64,000 bases of DNA from Flavobacteriia bacterium. GTDB lineage: Bacteria; Bacteroidota; Bacteroidia; Flavobacteriales; Weeksellaceae. Shown here piece after piece: positions 42,710-52,315 of this stretch (position 1 is the stretch's first letter; every line of letters begins with the position of its first letter). The stretch is taken from the NCBI GenBank assembly GCA_015999765.1, contig JAECQR010000002.1, forward strand, positions 1 through 64,000. Reading direction: 5' to 3'. Below the pieces are notes generated by a model that searched no databases, had not been told where the DNA came from, and saw nothing but the letters and a program-made list of their open reading frames with translations. The position numbers were made by a program, and so were the translations under genes.

Positions 42710-43432
42710 TTACCTTTCCTGCGAGTAATGTGTTGATTTGTAAATTTGGAAATTGAATACAAAACTCCTGTTTCTATAAGCAAGGCCAGTGTAATTAAAA
42801 TGAGCATCTCTTGCAAAAGCCGCTCGGGATGGTACAATAATTACCCCTTGCAGATTGTAATTGCTGTCATCCGGAATATCAAATGCCTGGAATTTTTTAA
42901 TGGCTTCCTGAAATCCTTCGATTTCATAATAACTTCTTTCTTTTGCCTGAGGTACGGTAGCTTTAGTTAAAACTTCTTTCTTTACATAAAAATAGGACGG
43001 ATCTACCTCCGGAACCCCGCTTCCTGAGATCGTATTTCGGAATGTTGATGGCGACGCATATGCAACTTTGTTATCTGTATTTGTCGCGATATAAGTTGTA
43101 GATCTGCTCATTAATCTCAATAAATCATATTGTCCGATTGCTGTTCCAGTTGCTGGCTGTGCTCCCGGTCTTACGATATAAATTACGCCAGATGGCAATG
43201 TTACAGGGTTAAGATCAGCTAATTTTACATTCACTGTATCTGTAGCAACAAAATCCTGTATATTTCCTTTTGCATCGAGATAATGGGTTTCCAAAAAGTG
43301 CTGTGCAGCCTGGTCATCATATGTATTCTGAGTCTCTATGCTTACTTCCTCGATGGTCTCCGGAGTGTCATCTTTTCTGCAGGATACGATGGCAATCGAT
43401 GCTAAAGCGAGATATAAGAATGTTTTTTTCAT
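42710..43432 (-). CDS. Putative lipoprotein, FKBP-like region
   Basis: This 240-residue lipoprotein (lipobox SIAIVSC near residue 17, then RKDD) has a mature part with strands like those of FKBP-type isomerases: QYDLLRLMSRSTTYIAT, FYVKKEVLTK, and the end GLAYRNRSFVFNFQIY. Such GldI-like or FKBP-like lipoproteins occur next to T9SS genes, but I cannot identify this one with certainty and see no clear catalytic set. The start at 43432 (MKKTFLYLAL) is chosen as the natural signal-peptide start. Confidence 0.72.
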   Translation of the reverse strand: MKKTFLYLALASIAIVSCRKDDTPETIEEVSIETQNTYDDQAAQHFLETHYLDAKGNIQDFVATDTVNVKLADLNPVTLPSGVIYIVRPGAQPATGTAIGQYDLLRLMSRSTTYIATNTDNKVAYASPSTFRNTISGSGVPEVDPSYFYVKKEVLTKATVPQAKERSYYEIEGFQEAIKKFQAFDIPDDSNYNLQGVIIVPSRAAFARDAHFNYTGLAYRNRSFVFNFQIYKSTHYSQER

Positions 43433-43490
43433 TTTTAATATTATCATTAAATTGCTAAAATTTTCAATCCAGCAAAAGTATAAATAAAAT

Positions 43491-43928
43491 ATGAGAATCG
43501 ATAAATTTTTATGGTGTGTGCGTTTTTACAAAACGCGTAGCATAGCTGCCGATGAAATCAAGAAAAACAGAGTTTCCGTGGGAAGCAGCGCAGTGAAATC
43601 ATCAAAAGAAGTAAAGCCCGGAGATTTAGTTAAAATCCGGAAGAACCAAATTGATTATCAGATAAAAATACTGGAGATTCCGAAAAGTAGGATTGGTCCC
43701 AAACTGGTGCCGCTCCACATTCAGGACAAAACCGAGCCTGAACAGTATGAAATTCTTAAACTTCGCAAACTAACACAGGATTATTACAGGGGAAGAGGAG
43801 AGGGCAGGCCAACCAAGAAAGACCGCCGTGATATGGATGATTACATCAGTACCGATGCCGGTTCAGAGATGGAAGATGGTGAGTGGGACTTGTTCTTCAG
43901 TGACGTGGATGAAACAGCGGAAGATTAA
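43491..43928 (+). CDS. S4 domain RNA-binding protein (Hsp15-like)
   Basis: This 145-residue protein begins with an S4 RNA-binding domain (MRIDKFLWCVRFYKTRS, ADEIKKNRVSVG, VKPGDLVKI), as in Hsp15, which rescues stalled 50S subunits with attached nascent chains. The C-terminal half is charged, with an Arg/Asp-rich segment RGEGRPTKKDRRDMDD. Its end overlaps the end of aroK by 4 bases (tail-to-tail). Confidence 0.88.
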   Translation: MRIDKFLWCVRFYKTRSIAADEIKKNRVSVGSSAVKSSKEVKPGDLVKIRKNQIDYQIKILEIPKSRIGPKLVPLHIQDKTEPEQYEILKLRKLTQDYYRGRGEGRPTKKDRRDMDDYISTDAGSEMEDGEWDLFFSDVDETAED

Positions 43929-44434
43929 AACAACGCCGCAATTTCATCTGCGATCTGTTCGGGATCTTTGCCGTCGGTATCAACAGTAAATTTCGCCTGG
44001 GAATAATAGTGGTTTCTTTCGAACAGATGTTTTGCGATAAATTCGGGTAAATCATCATCCTTCTGCGAGGCAATTAACGGCCTTTTGTTTTTTTGCTTTA
44101 GCAGCCTTTGAGCGAGTGTGTTTACCGAGGTCCGCAGAAATACAGATTGAGAATGCGCATTGATAAGGAACATATTGTTGTAATATGCAGGCGTGCCGCC
44201 ACCGAGGCTCAAAATACATGGTTCGGGTGTCATTAAAACCTCTTCCAGCATTTCCCTCTCCTGCTTTCTAAAGTAGATTTCGCCCTTTTTTTCGAAGATT
44301 TCGTTAATGGCAGAATTATTTTTAAAAGAAATTTCTTTGTCGAGGTCAATTAATTTAAACTGCAGTTTTTGGCTCAAAACTTTGGAAATGTGAGATTTAC
44401 CACTGCCCATGTATCCGATGAGTGAAATAATCAT
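43925..44434 (-). CDS. aroK: Shikimate kinase
   Basis: AroK phosphorylates shikimate in aromatic amino-acid synthesis. The 169-residue P-loop kinase has GYMGSGKSH (7-15), the DLDKEISFKN shikimate-site Asp, the conserved FRKQEREML Arg, and LSLGGGTPAYY. Length is standard. It converges with the S4 gene with 4 bases shared. Confidence 0.93.
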   Translation of the reverse strand: MIISLIGYMGSGKSHISKVLSQKLQFKLIDLDKEISFKNNSAINEIFEKKGEIYFRKQEREMLEEVLMTPEPCILSLGGGTPAYYNNMFLINAHSQSVFLRTSVNTLAQRLLKQKNKRPLIASQKDDDLPEFIAKHLFERNHYYSQAKFTVDTDGKDPEQIADEIAALF

Positions 44435-44487
44435 TTTTGAATTTTATACAAATTACTAAAAAAATTTTGAGATTTTAAAAAAAGGCC

Positions 44488-44495
44488 TATCTTTG
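44488..44495 (+). promoter_or_regulatory. Promoter -7 box for tRNA-Lys
   Basis: TATCTTTG fits TAnnTTTG, with TTG at 44467-44469 18 bases upstream. The tRNA starts at 44560, so a 5' leader of about 60 bases would be processed. Confidence 0.55.
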
Positions 44496-44559
44496 CACCA
44501 CTCAAAAAGGGAAAATAATTACTGATTTAGATTTTTAATTATTCTTTTAGAGAGTGACC

Positions 44560-44632
44560 GACTCGGTAGCTCAGCTGGTAGAGCAATACACTTTTAATGT
44601 ATGGGTCCTGGGTTCGAATCCCAGCCGGGTCA
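44560..44632 (+). tRNA. tRNA-Lys (anticodon TTT)
   Basis: A complete cloverleaf of 73 bases: acceptor stem GACTCGG pairs with CCGGGTC, the D-loop TAGCTCAGCTGGTAGAGC is standard, the anticodon stem ATACA/TGTAT encloses CTTTTAA with TTT at 44593-44595, and the T-arm reads GGTTCGAATCC. The CCA end is not encoded. Confidence 0.97.
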
Positions 44633-44689
44633 CTTTTTTACTCTTCGGAGTAAAATTTTTTTCATATTAATATTTTGTGATTTGGTGAT

Positions 44690-44718
44690 CAAAAGTCTTC
44701 CCGCAAGGAAGACTTTTG
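44690..44718. terminator. 12-base hairpin after panC
   Basis: CAAAAGTCTTCC (44690-44701) and GGAAGACTTTTG (44707-44718) form a perfect stem with loop CGCAA between the tRNA-Lys and the panC stop. There is no strong T-run in either direction, so it may be a weak terminator or a processed RNA end. Confidence 0.55.
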
Positions 44719-44736
44719 ACGTTTTATAGCATGGTG

Positions 44737-45585
44737 CTAATCCAAATGCATGTTATCAATAAGCCGTACATCGCCAACGTTTACTACAATGAAGGAACGG
44801 TAGTTTCGGTCTTTATAAAAGAAGTCGGTTTCTTTTAAGGTAGATTCGTCTGCAATTAAAAAATATTCCAAAGTCATTCCCCTCTGATTTTCGAAGATAT
44901 CTTTTACACGCTGATTGATTTCAGGAACAGTGATCACCCTAAACCAATCATTTACTTTAACTAAGGTTTCGTAAATCACTTTTGCAGCTTCGCGCTGGGT
45001 AGAATCTAGCCGTTGGTTTCTGGAACTCATCGCAAGTCCGCTGTTTTCCCGGTAAATTGGTACCCCGTGAATTTTTATAGGTAAGTTGTGTTTTTCGGCC
45101 AATTTCTTAATAATAGCAAGCTGCTGATAATCTTTATCCCCAAAATAAGCATTGTCTGGTTTCACCTGTTGGAAAAGTTCTTCTACCACTGTTCCTACAC
45201 CATCGAAGTGACCGGGCCGAAACTTGCCTTCCATTTCATTTTCCAGACCGTCAAAGTCATAGCTTTTGCTTTTGAGTTCATCGGGATAAATGTCATTCAC
45301 CTCCGGAATATAAACTGCATCAACAAATCCGGATTGTTCTAAAGCTTTAATGTCATTCTCGATTGTACGTGGGTACTTCTCAAGATCTGCTGCATTGTTA
45401 AACTGGGTGGGATTAACGAATATTGAAGAGATAACAAGATCGTTCTCTTTTCTGGCCTCGGCATAAAGCGACAGATGACCCTGATGAAGTGCACCCATGG
45501 TAGGAGCAAATCCAATCTTTTTGCCCATTTCCTTCTGTCTTTCAATATAATCGAGAAGTGTTTTCTTAGTTTTAAAAATTTCCAT
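44737..45585 (-). CDS. panC: Pantoate--beta-alanine ligase
   Basis: PanC makes pantothenate from pantoate, beta-alanine and ATP. The 282-residue protein shows APTMGALHQGHLSL (27-40; His34/His37 of the HIGH-like motif), FVNPTQFN, YFGDKDYQQLAII and the second motif MSSRNQRL near 187-194. It is divergent from the short starch-synthase-like gene. Confidence 0.95.
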   Translation of the reverse strand: MEIFKTKKTLLDYIERQKEMGKKIGFAPTMGALHQGHLSLYAEARKENDLVISSIFVNPTQFNNAADLEKYPRTIENDIKALEQSGFVDAVYIPEVNDIYPDELKSKSYDFDGLENEMEGKFRPGHFDGVGTVVEELFQQVKPDNAYFGDKDYQQLAIIKKLAEKHNLPIKIHGVPIYRENSGLAMSSRNQRLDSTQREAAKVIYETLVKVNDWFRVITVPEINQRVKDIFENQRGMTLEYFLIADESTLKETDFFYKDRNYRSFIVVNVGDVRLIDNMHLD

Positions 45586-45726
45586 AATTTATTTAATGTA
45601 CTTGTAAAAATAGGTATTTCTAAGAAAAAATGATACGCTGAGGGAAAAATGTTTGTACTGAAACAAACCCTTTTCAATTATAATTATTAAAATTTGTTAA
45701 TTAAAAGATATATGCTTAAAATTTCG

Positions 45727-45734
45727 TAATTTTG
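45727..45734 (+). promoter_or_regulatory. Promoter -7 box for the gene at 45780
   Basis: TAATTTTG fits TAnnTTTG. A TTTG lies too far upstream to be a normal -33 element. Confidence 0.45.
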
Positions 45735-45779
45735 CACGACAGAATATTCTGTTTGATAATTAGAGAAACGATAGATTTT

Positions 45780-46550
45780 ATGCCGAACCAAAAAATATTA
45801 TACGTCACTACCGAAATGTTCCCGTATCAGGAAGATAGCAATATGGCTTCAATGGTGAACAAAATGTCACTTAAAATGCACCAGGATGGTAACGATGTAC
45901 GCGTTTTTATGCCAAGATTTGGCCAGATCAGCGAACGTAAATTTCAACTACACGAAGTGATACGTCTTTCAGGAATGAATATTATTATTAATGATCTGGA
46001 TCAGCCTTTGATTATTAAAGTAGCATCGCTGCCCGGGGAAAGACTTCAGGTTTATTTTATTGATAATGATGAGTACTTCAAGAGAAAGCAGTTTTATGCT
46101 GATGACGAAGGAAATGCTTTTGTTGATAATGATGAACGCGCCATTTTCTTCGCGAGAGGTGTCATCGAAACCATCAAGAAACTTAACTGGGTTCCGGATG
46201 TAATACATCTTAACGGATGGATGGCTTCTTTTATTCCCGTTTACTTAAAGACTTTCTATAAAAACGATTCGTATTTTAAAGATTCAAAGCTTGTACTCTC
46301 TGTTTATAATGAAGAAGATGCAGAACTTTCTACGTCAATAGAAGAAAAAATGAAATTCGACAATATTACTTCACTTAAAGCGTTTAAGAAACCTAGTTTT
46401 CAGCAGTTCGTAATAGAAAGCATGGATATGGTAGATGTTGTAGTTAAAGGCGATGAGTTCCTTCAGGATGAACTTGATGAAGCTTTTAAAAAGACAAAAA
46501 CTACCAAATCTGAATATCTAGGCGCTGAATCAATCGCAAACTTATACTAA
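45780..46550 (+). CDS. Short starch/glycogen synthase N-terminal-domain protein
   Basis: This 256-residue protein matches only the N-terminal Rossmann domain of GT5 glycogen/starch synthases: ILYVTTEMFPYQED, NDVRVFMPRFG, RGVIETIKKLNWVPDVIHLNGWMASF. The KxGG sugar-nucleotide motif is altered (DSNMASM) and the whole C-terminal nucleotide-binding domain (about 200 residues) is absent. It is therefore unlikely to make glycogen and may be a regulator or structural protein. The short form appears next to panC and glmS in other Flavobacteriia as I recall, so it is not a recent truncation. The start at 45780 (MPNQKILYV) follows from the family. Confidence 0.8.
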   Translation: MPNQKILYVTTEMFPYQEDSNMASMVNKMSLKMHQDGNDVRVFMPRFGQISERKFQLHEVIRLSGMNIIINDLDQPLIIKVASLPGERLQVYFIDNDEYFKRKQFYADDEGNAFVDNDERAIFFARGVIETIKKLNWVPDVIHLNGWMASFIPVYLKTFYKNDSYFKDSKLVLSVYNEEDAELSTSIEEKMKFDNITSLKAFKKPSFQQFVIESMDMVDVVVKGDEFLQDELDEAFKKTKTTKSEYLGAESIANLY

Positions 46551-46565
46551 TCAATTTAAATTTTA

Positions 46566-48119
46566 ATGATAAAGAATATTAAGAAATTATTCAATATTAC
46601 TGCTTCGCTGGTAATTGGAAGTTTAATTTTATATAGTTGTGAGCCTGATGCTGATATGCTTGGTTCACAGTTTTTTCAGAACGGAGCTCAGGGTACAGAA
46701 ACTTCATATGATGTGATTGCATATAATGTAAGTAATAATAATATTATTCGTACAGATAACGCTAGGCTGCAGAGTGCTACTTTAGGCGCGTTTAGCGAAC
46801 CTCAGTTCGGTATGCAAAAGTCGTCCTACGTTACGCAGGTGAGACCATCGAGTTATAGCCCCGAGTTTGGAACAAATCCTGTTTTGGACTCTGCAGTATT
46901 AGTGATAAAACCTATTTATGCTGCTGATTCTGTAACCACTACCACTGCGGATGATTATATTTATCCAGTTGGAGCAGTTCCCGCTAAGAAGGTTGTAACC
47001 ACTTTTCCCGTGGCTAAATACGGTAAAACTAAAATTGATGGTAAAACCGTTTTTAATATAAAAGTTAATGAGGTGAATGACTTTCTAGGATTAGCAGCCG
47101 AGGATTCCATTATGTCTAACAGAAGTGTTGCGGAGGGTAATTTGCTTGGAACGAAAGTTTTTAATGGTAATATCAGCGCTATCAAAATCACGAAAGATTC
47201 AGATAATTCCGATCTTTATATTAGAGAGGCAACCTTAAGAATCCCTTTAGACAGCACATTCTTCCAAAATAAAATCATTACCAAAGGTAAATCACCTGAA
47301 CTTGCTGATGCAGCATCTTTCACCAGATATTTTAAAGGAATAAAATTATCGGTGGTTGAAAACGATGGTTATATTTTCAATTTCGATCCCAACAGTGTTG
47401 TGATTAATCTTTATTATAAAAAAGACAAGGTTGAGAACGGAACAACTACTCGAGAGGAGGATGTTTTCCCGCTTGATTTAGGTGCTTCTAATACTCATTT
47501 TAATCAGATTGCTTACGATCGCACTAATACACCGGCTGCAGCGGCAATGGCGGTTTATGATACGATTAACGGATCCCCAAAACTGTTTGCGCAGGGGATG
47601 GGCGGACCTGGAATCGGGTTTAAAATTCCTGAATCAAAAATTGCAGATATCCGGGATTTATATAATAATCAAAAAATTGGAATTATCTCCGCCAAAATAA
47701 GAATGTACACCGATGAAGTGAGTTGGAATAACAAGTACCAAAAACCTTCATACTTTGTGGTGAAGCAGAAAAAACTAAATACTTTTCTTGAGGATATGAG
47801 TGCTCTGGCTTACACTGGACTCTACAATTTAGTAAAGCCATTTAATTTAGATAAAAATCCGGCTTATTATGAAATTGGTATCACTCAGACTTTTAAGAAA
47901 GTAATAGAAAAACAAGCACAATCCGACCATTTTATTTTAAATGTCGGTAGTTACACATTCGATGCCAGTGGTAATTTACTCGGATCAATTTATCCGGACC
48001 TGGGCTCTCAGAATTTTAACACACGGGCATATACTCCAAACCGCGTGGTGTTGGTAGGTACTACAGATCACGGTAATGAAAAAAGCGCAAAGCTTATTCT
48101 GACTTACGGTAAAAAATAG
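46566..48119 (+). CDS. DUF4270 domain lipoprotein
   Basis: This 517-residue lipoprotein of the DUF4270 family, common next to glmS in Bacteroidota, has a lipobox SLILYSC, followed by EPDADMLGSQFF. The rest is beta-rich, with regular DSAVLVI, TRYFKGIKLSV and NPAYYEIGITQTFKK segments. It probably sits in the outer membrane. Function unknown. It lies between the starch-synthase-like gene and glmS, 15 bases after the former. Confidence 0.87.
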   Translation: MIKNIKKLFNITASLVIGSLILYSCEPDADMLGSQFFQNGAQGTETSYDVIAYNVSNNNIIRTDNARLQSATLGAFSEPQFGMQKSSYVTQVRPSSYSPEFGTNPVLDSAVLVIKPIYAADSVTTTTADDYIYPVGAVPAKKVVTTFPVAKYGKTKIDGKTVFNIKVNEVNDFLGLAAEDSIMSNRSVAEGNLLGTKVFNGNISAIKITKDSDNSDLYIREATLRIPLDSTFFQNKIITKGKSPELADAASFTRYFKGIKLSVVENDGYIFNFDPNSVVINLYYKKDKVENGTTTREEDVFPLDLGASNTHFNQIAYDRTNTPAAAAMAVYDTINGSPKLFAQGMGGPGIGFKIPESKIADIRDLYNNQKIGIISAKIRMYTDEVSWNNKYQKPSYFVVKQKKLNTFLEDMSALAYTGLYNLVKPFNLDKNPAYYEIGITQTFKKVIEKQAQSDHFILNVGSYTFDASGNLLGSIYPDLGSQNFNTRAYTPNRVVLVGTTDHGNEKSAKLILTYGKK

Positions 48120-48143
48120 ATTAAAAATTTAAAATAGAAAAAT

Positions 48144-49997
48144 ATGTGTGGTATCGTAGGATATACCGGTTTTCAGGATGCATATGAAGTGGTAATCAAC
48201 GGGCTTCGTCGTTTAGAGTACCGCGGTTATGACAGTGCAGGAATTGTACTTGATAGTGAAAACTCAGATTTTGTTGTAGCTAAAACAAAAGGTAAAGTTG
48301 ATGATTTGGTAGCCATTTCAGGGGCTCTTGCAGGGAAGTCAAACGTGGGAATGGGTCATACCAGATGGGCAACCCATGGTGTGCCGAGTGACAGAAATTC
48401 CCACCCGCATGTTTCCAATAACGGTAAAATTGCATTGGTTCATAATGGTATTATCGAAAATTACGATACTATTAAAATCATGCTCACCGAGAAAGGATTC
48501 ACCTTTCAGTCAGAAACGGATACCGAGATTTTGGTTAACCTAATTCAGTTTTTCATGGATACCAATGCGGAAATCGATTTCCCTACGGCGGTTCGTTTTG
48601 CACTGAATGAAGTTTATGGTGCATATGCAATTACGGTAATGCATGATGATTACCCTGGCGTACTTGTAGTAGCAAGATTAGGTTCTCCGTTGGCAATTGG
48701 TCTTGGTGATAAAGAATATTTTATCGCTTCCGATGCTTCACCTTTTGTTGAATTTACCAAAGAAGCTGTTTACCTTGAAGAAGGTCATATGGCTACAATC
48801 TCTCTGGAAAAAGGTGTTGACATTAGAAACATTAAGGATAATGAGAAAGTGATCGCTGAAATCCAGGAACTTAAATTAAGCCTTGAGCAGATTGAAAAGG
48901 GAGGTTATGAACATTTCATGCTTAAGGAAATTTTTGAACAGCCAAAATCTATACATGATACATTAAGAGGAAGACTGCTGGTAGATGAAGGAATCATTAA
49001 GATGGCCGGAATCTGGGATCACCTCGACAGAATCAGCCAGGCACAGAAAATTACAATTATCGCCTGCGGAACTTCATGGCACGCAGGATTAATTGGTGAA
49101 TATTTAATTGAAGAATTTGCAAGAATTCCTGTAGAAGTTGAATATGCCTCAGAATTCCGTTACAGAAATCCAATCATCAGCGAAAAAGATGTAGTAATTG
49201 CCATTTCCCAGTCGGGTGAGACAGCAGATACGATGGCTGCTATAAAAATGGCAAGAGAAAAAGGAGCTTTCATTTACGGAATCTGTAATGTGGTTGATTC
49301 TTCAATCGCAAGAATTACCGATGCCGGATCGTATACTCACGCAGGACCGGAAATTGGTGTAGCTTCCACAAAAGCATTTACTGCCCAATTAACGATTCTT
49401 TCGCTTATTGCTCTAAAATTAGGAAAGCACAACGGACACTTGAGTAATCAGGAGTTCATGAAACTTATTACTGAACTCGATGCACTTCCGAAAAAAGTAG
49501 AAGAAGTTCTGGAAAGCACGCACGATATTACAAAAGATATTGCCAAGAACTTTGTTGATTCTCAAAACTTCCTTTATTTAGGCAGAGGTTATAATTTCCC
49601 GGCCGCATTGGAAGGAGCGTTGAAGCTTAAAGAAATCTCTTATATTCATGCAGAGGGATATCCCGCAGCAGAAATGAAGCACGGACCAATCGCTTTAATT
49701 GATGAGAACATGCCGATTGTGATTATTGCTCCGAAACAGGGACACTACGATAAGATTGTAAGTAATGTTCAGGAAATTAAGGCACGTAAAGGTAAAGTAA
49801 TCGCTGTTGTAAATAAAGGTGATACTCAGGTTTCTGCAATGGCAGATTATGTTATCGAGTTCCCGGAAACCTCAGAATGTTTCTCTCCAATTATCGCATC
49901 TGTACCTCTGCAGCTACTGGCATATTATATTGCAGTTTACCGCGGAGCAAATGTGGATCAGCCGAGAAATTTGGCAAAATCAGTAACTGTAGAGTAA
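48144..49997 (+). CDS. glmS: Glutamine--fructose-6-phosphate aminotransferase
   Basis: GlmS makes glucosamine-6-phosphate, the first committed step to peptidoglycan and LPS sugars. The 617-residue protein starts MCGIVGY with the catalytic Cys2, GATase domain with RRLEYRGYDSAG and GHTRWATHG, then two SIS domains with CGTSWHAGL, SQSGETADTMAA and STKAFTAQ, and the C-terminal DQPRNLAKSVTVE. No ribozyme is visible upstream. The placement upstream of gldK is recurrent in the class. Confidence 0.97.
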   Translation: MCGIVGYTGFQDAYEVVINGLRRLEYRGYDSAGIVLDSENSDFVVAKTKGKVDDLVAISGALAGKSNVGMGHTRWATHGVPSDRNSHPHVSNNGKIALVHNGIIENYDTIKIMLTEKGFTFQSETDTEILVNLIQFFMDTNAEIDFPTAVRFALNEVYGAYAITVMHDDYPGVLVVARLGSPLAIGLGDKEYFIASDASPFVEFTKEAVYLEEGHMATISLEKGVDIRNIKDNEKVIAEIQELKLSLEQIEKGGYEHFMLKEIFEQPKSIHDTLRGRLLVDEGIIKMAGIWDHLDRISQAQKITIIACGTSWHAGLIGEYLIEEFARIPVEVEYASEFRYRNPIISEKDVVIAISQSGETADTMAAIKMAREKGAFIYGICNVVDSSIARITDAGSYTHAGPEIGVASTKAFTAQLTILSLIALKLGKHNGHLSNQEFMKLITELDALPKKVEEVLESTHDITKDIAKNFVDSQNFLYLGRGYNFPAALEGALKLKEISYIHAEGYPAAEMKHGPIALIDENMPIVIIAPKQGHYDKIVSNVQEIKARKGKVIAVVNKGDTQVSAMADYVIEFPETSECFSPIIASVPLQLLAYYIAVYRGANVDQPRNLAKSVTVE

Positions 49998-50112
49998 AAA
50001 AAAATGTTAATTCCTGTAAAATAATCGAAGGAATTTTACGTTTTGCAAAAAAAATCATAATTGTTTTTCTAAAAAATTATATATATTTACCGCTTAATTT
50101 CTAAAAAATAGC

Positions 50113-51528
50113 ATGAAAAGAATATTTCTTATATTAATATCAGCATCTGTAGTAATCTCATGTTCGAAAGGTGGTGGAGGTTCTGCCGGTAAACCCGGAG
50201 TGAAAGGTGAATTGGTTCCGAAAGGGAAGTCTAAATCCTTTGTAGCAGAAAGACCTTATGGAATGGTAGCTGTGCCTGCGGGTTCCTATGTTATGGGGAT
50301 GGCCGATCAGGATTTCACCAATACTCCAGAAAAAGCACTTCTTAAGACGGTAACCGTTTCTTCGTTCTTCATGGATGAGACTGAAATTACCAATGCCGAA
50401 TACCGCGTTTTTATCAACTATGTAAGAGATTCAATTGCAAGGTCTTTACTTGCTGAAGCAGCTGGCGATGGCGGATCTACTGGCGACGGTAATTCGATAG
50501 CAGACTTTGCATATGCTTCAAAAAAGGCGGGCGACACTAAAAATGCTTATCAGGAATTTATGGATTCTCAGGGAGGCAGAGAAGGTTACGACGAATCGAA
50601 AAAACTCGATTGGTCTGTTCCGCTCCGTTGGAAAACTTCGGATTATCCCGATGCTCAGTATGCAGAAATTTTAGAATCTATGTATCTTCCACCAGCTGAA
50701 AGAATCAATAACGAAAGAATTTTAGACAGTAGAAAACTTCTTTATTCTTACCATTGGGAAGATGTAGAGGCGTCAATAAAAGACAAATCCAGAGGAGCAA
50801 ATTACCTGAAAAAAGAGAGTATCGCAGTTTATCCTGATACTACGGTTTGGATTAAAGATTTCAATTACGCTTACAACGAACCGTTATACGACGGTTATTT
50901 CTGGCACAGTGCGTACAAAAACTACCCTGTAGTTGGGGTAACGTGGGATCAGGCAAGAGCATTCTGTGATTTCAGATCTAAAATGAAATCCGACTGGAAT
51001 GAAAGTCAGAAAAAGAAGAAACAAAAACCAATGTCGTTCCGTCTTCCTACCGAAGCAGAATGGGAATATGCTGCTAGAGGTGGTAAAGAAAATGCAACTT
51101 ATCCGTGGGGCGGACCTTATTTACAGGATGACCGTGGCTGCTATCTGGCAAACTTCAAACCGAAACGTGGTAATTATATAGAAGACGAGAAAAAAGGAAC
51201 CTATACATATACAGCACCTGTTAAGCAATTCCAGAAGAATGGGTTCGGATTATATGATATGGCAGGGAACGTTGCAGAATGGACCGAATCTCCTTATAAC
51301 AATGCAACCTATCAATTTGCTTCTACCTTAAATCCTTATCTTTCAAATGAAGCTTATAAAGAACCGAGAAAATCTGTACGTGGCGGATCCTGGAAAGATG
51401 TTGGCTATCTGTTGATGACCGGTGCCAGAGATTACGAAAGAAAAGATTCTGCAAGAAGTTATATCGGATTTAGAACTGTTCAGGATATTCCTGAGGGAAC
51501 TGCGAAATTCAAAAAAAGAACAAACTAG
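50113..51528 (+). CDS. gldK: Gliding motility/T9SS lipoprotein GldK
   Basis: GldK (PorK) forms the periplasmic ring of the T9SS with GldN and is anchored in the outer membrane. The 471-residue protein has a lipoprotein signal with Cys17 (VVISCSK) and a formylglycine-generating-enzyme-like domain: VPAGSYVMGMADQD, FFMDETEITNAEYR, AARGGKENATYPWGG, YDMAGNVAEWTES, SVRGGSWKD and GFRTV. The FGE-like fold here is structural. It starts the gldKLMN operon, with 115 bases after glmS. Confidence 0.97.
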   Translation: MKRIFLILISASVVISCSKGGGGSAGKPGVKGELVPKGKSKSFVAERPYGMVAVPAGSYVMGMADQDFTNTPEKALLKTVTVSSFFMDETEITNAEYRVFINYVRDSIARSLLAEAAGDGGSTGDGNSIADFAYASKKAGDTKNAYQEFMDSQGGREGYDESKKLDWSVPLRWKTSDYPDAQYAEILESMYLPPAERINNERILDSRKLLYSYHWEDVEASIKDKSRGANYLKKESIAVYPDTTVWIKDFNYAYNEPLYDGYFWHSAYKNYPVVGVTWDQARAFCDFRSKMKSDWNESQKKKKQKPMSFRLPTEAEWEYAARGGKENATYPWGGPYLQDDRGCYLANFKPKRGNYIEDEKKGTYTYTAPVKQFQKNGFGLYDMAGNVAEWTESPYNNATYQFASTLNPYLSNEAYKEPRKSVRGGSWKDVGYLLMTGARDYERKDSARSYIGFRTVQDIPEGTAKFKKRTN

Positions 51529-51579
51529 GTTTAGCAAAAAACAAAACAAATAATTAACTACTAAAAAAATTCAACTACA

Positions 51580-52266
51580 ATGTTTAAAACTAAAGAGGCT
51601 GTATACAATTTCATCTATTCATTTGGAGCAGCAATCGTAATTTTGGGTGCATTATTCAAATTAACCCACTGGAGCTTAGGTCCTTTGACAGGAAACGTAA
51701 CATTAGCAATCGGTCTTATTACTGAAGCGATTATCTTTATCATCTTTGCATTTGATGCACCAAAATCAGAGGAATCTTATGCCTGGGAAAATGTATATCC
51801 AGAATTGCTTGATAAGGATGCAAATCCAAACCCAAAACATTCTTCATTAGGTATTCAGTCAGCTGAAGTGAAAGAATTGGAAGTTTCTCTTTCAGACAAA
51901 TTAGACAAAATGCTTGCTGATGCGAAATTAGATGTAAACTTATTCGAGAGATTGAGAACAGGTATCGACAAGTTTTCAAGTTCAGTTGATCAGATTAACC
52001 AAACTGTAGACGTAACCGGAGCTACCCAAAGATATAACGATCAGTTAACACTTGCTGCAAGTCACTTAGAAAGCATGAATGCGTTATATGCATTGCAATT
52101 GGAGCACGGTAAGACCCAAACTGAGTACAGCAAAAAATATGTGGAAGATATGCAGAGATCTGCAGCTCATTCAGAAAAATTCAACGAAGAATTAACAGGA
52201 TTAACTTCAAACCTTAACAGTCTTAATAGAGTGTACGGCGGTATGCTTAGCGCAATGAAATCATAG
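51580..52266 (+). CDS. gldL: T9SS inner-membrane motor protein GldL
   Basis: GldL is the inner-membrane motor stator ring that with GldM turns the proton gradient into rotation. The 228-residue protein has two transmembrane segments (about 10-28 and 37-56) with YSFGAAIVILGALFKLTHW and the acidic/His residues of the proton path, then a cytosolic coiled-coil tail. Standard length for a short GldL. It lies 51 bases after gldK. Confidence 0.96.
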   Translation: MFKTKEAVYNFIYSFGAAIVILGALFKLTHWSLGPLTGNVTLAIGLITEAIIFIIFAFDAPKSEESYAWENVYPELLDKDANPNPKHSSLGIQSAEVKELEVSLSDKLDKMLADAKLDVNLFERLRTGIDKFSSSVDQINQTVDVTGATQRYNDQLTLAASHLESMNALYALQLEHGKTQTEYSKKYVEDMQRSAAHSEKFNEELTGLTSNLNSLNRVYGGMLSAMKS

Positions 52267-52315
52267 TTTTCTAACCATTAATTAAAATTTAAGATTATTA
52301 ACAAAATTTACTAAA

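Noticed and set aside
47900-48143. glmS ribozyme/riboswitch
   Set aside because: The 24 bases before glmS are too short, and the ribozyme is known from Gram-positive bacteria.
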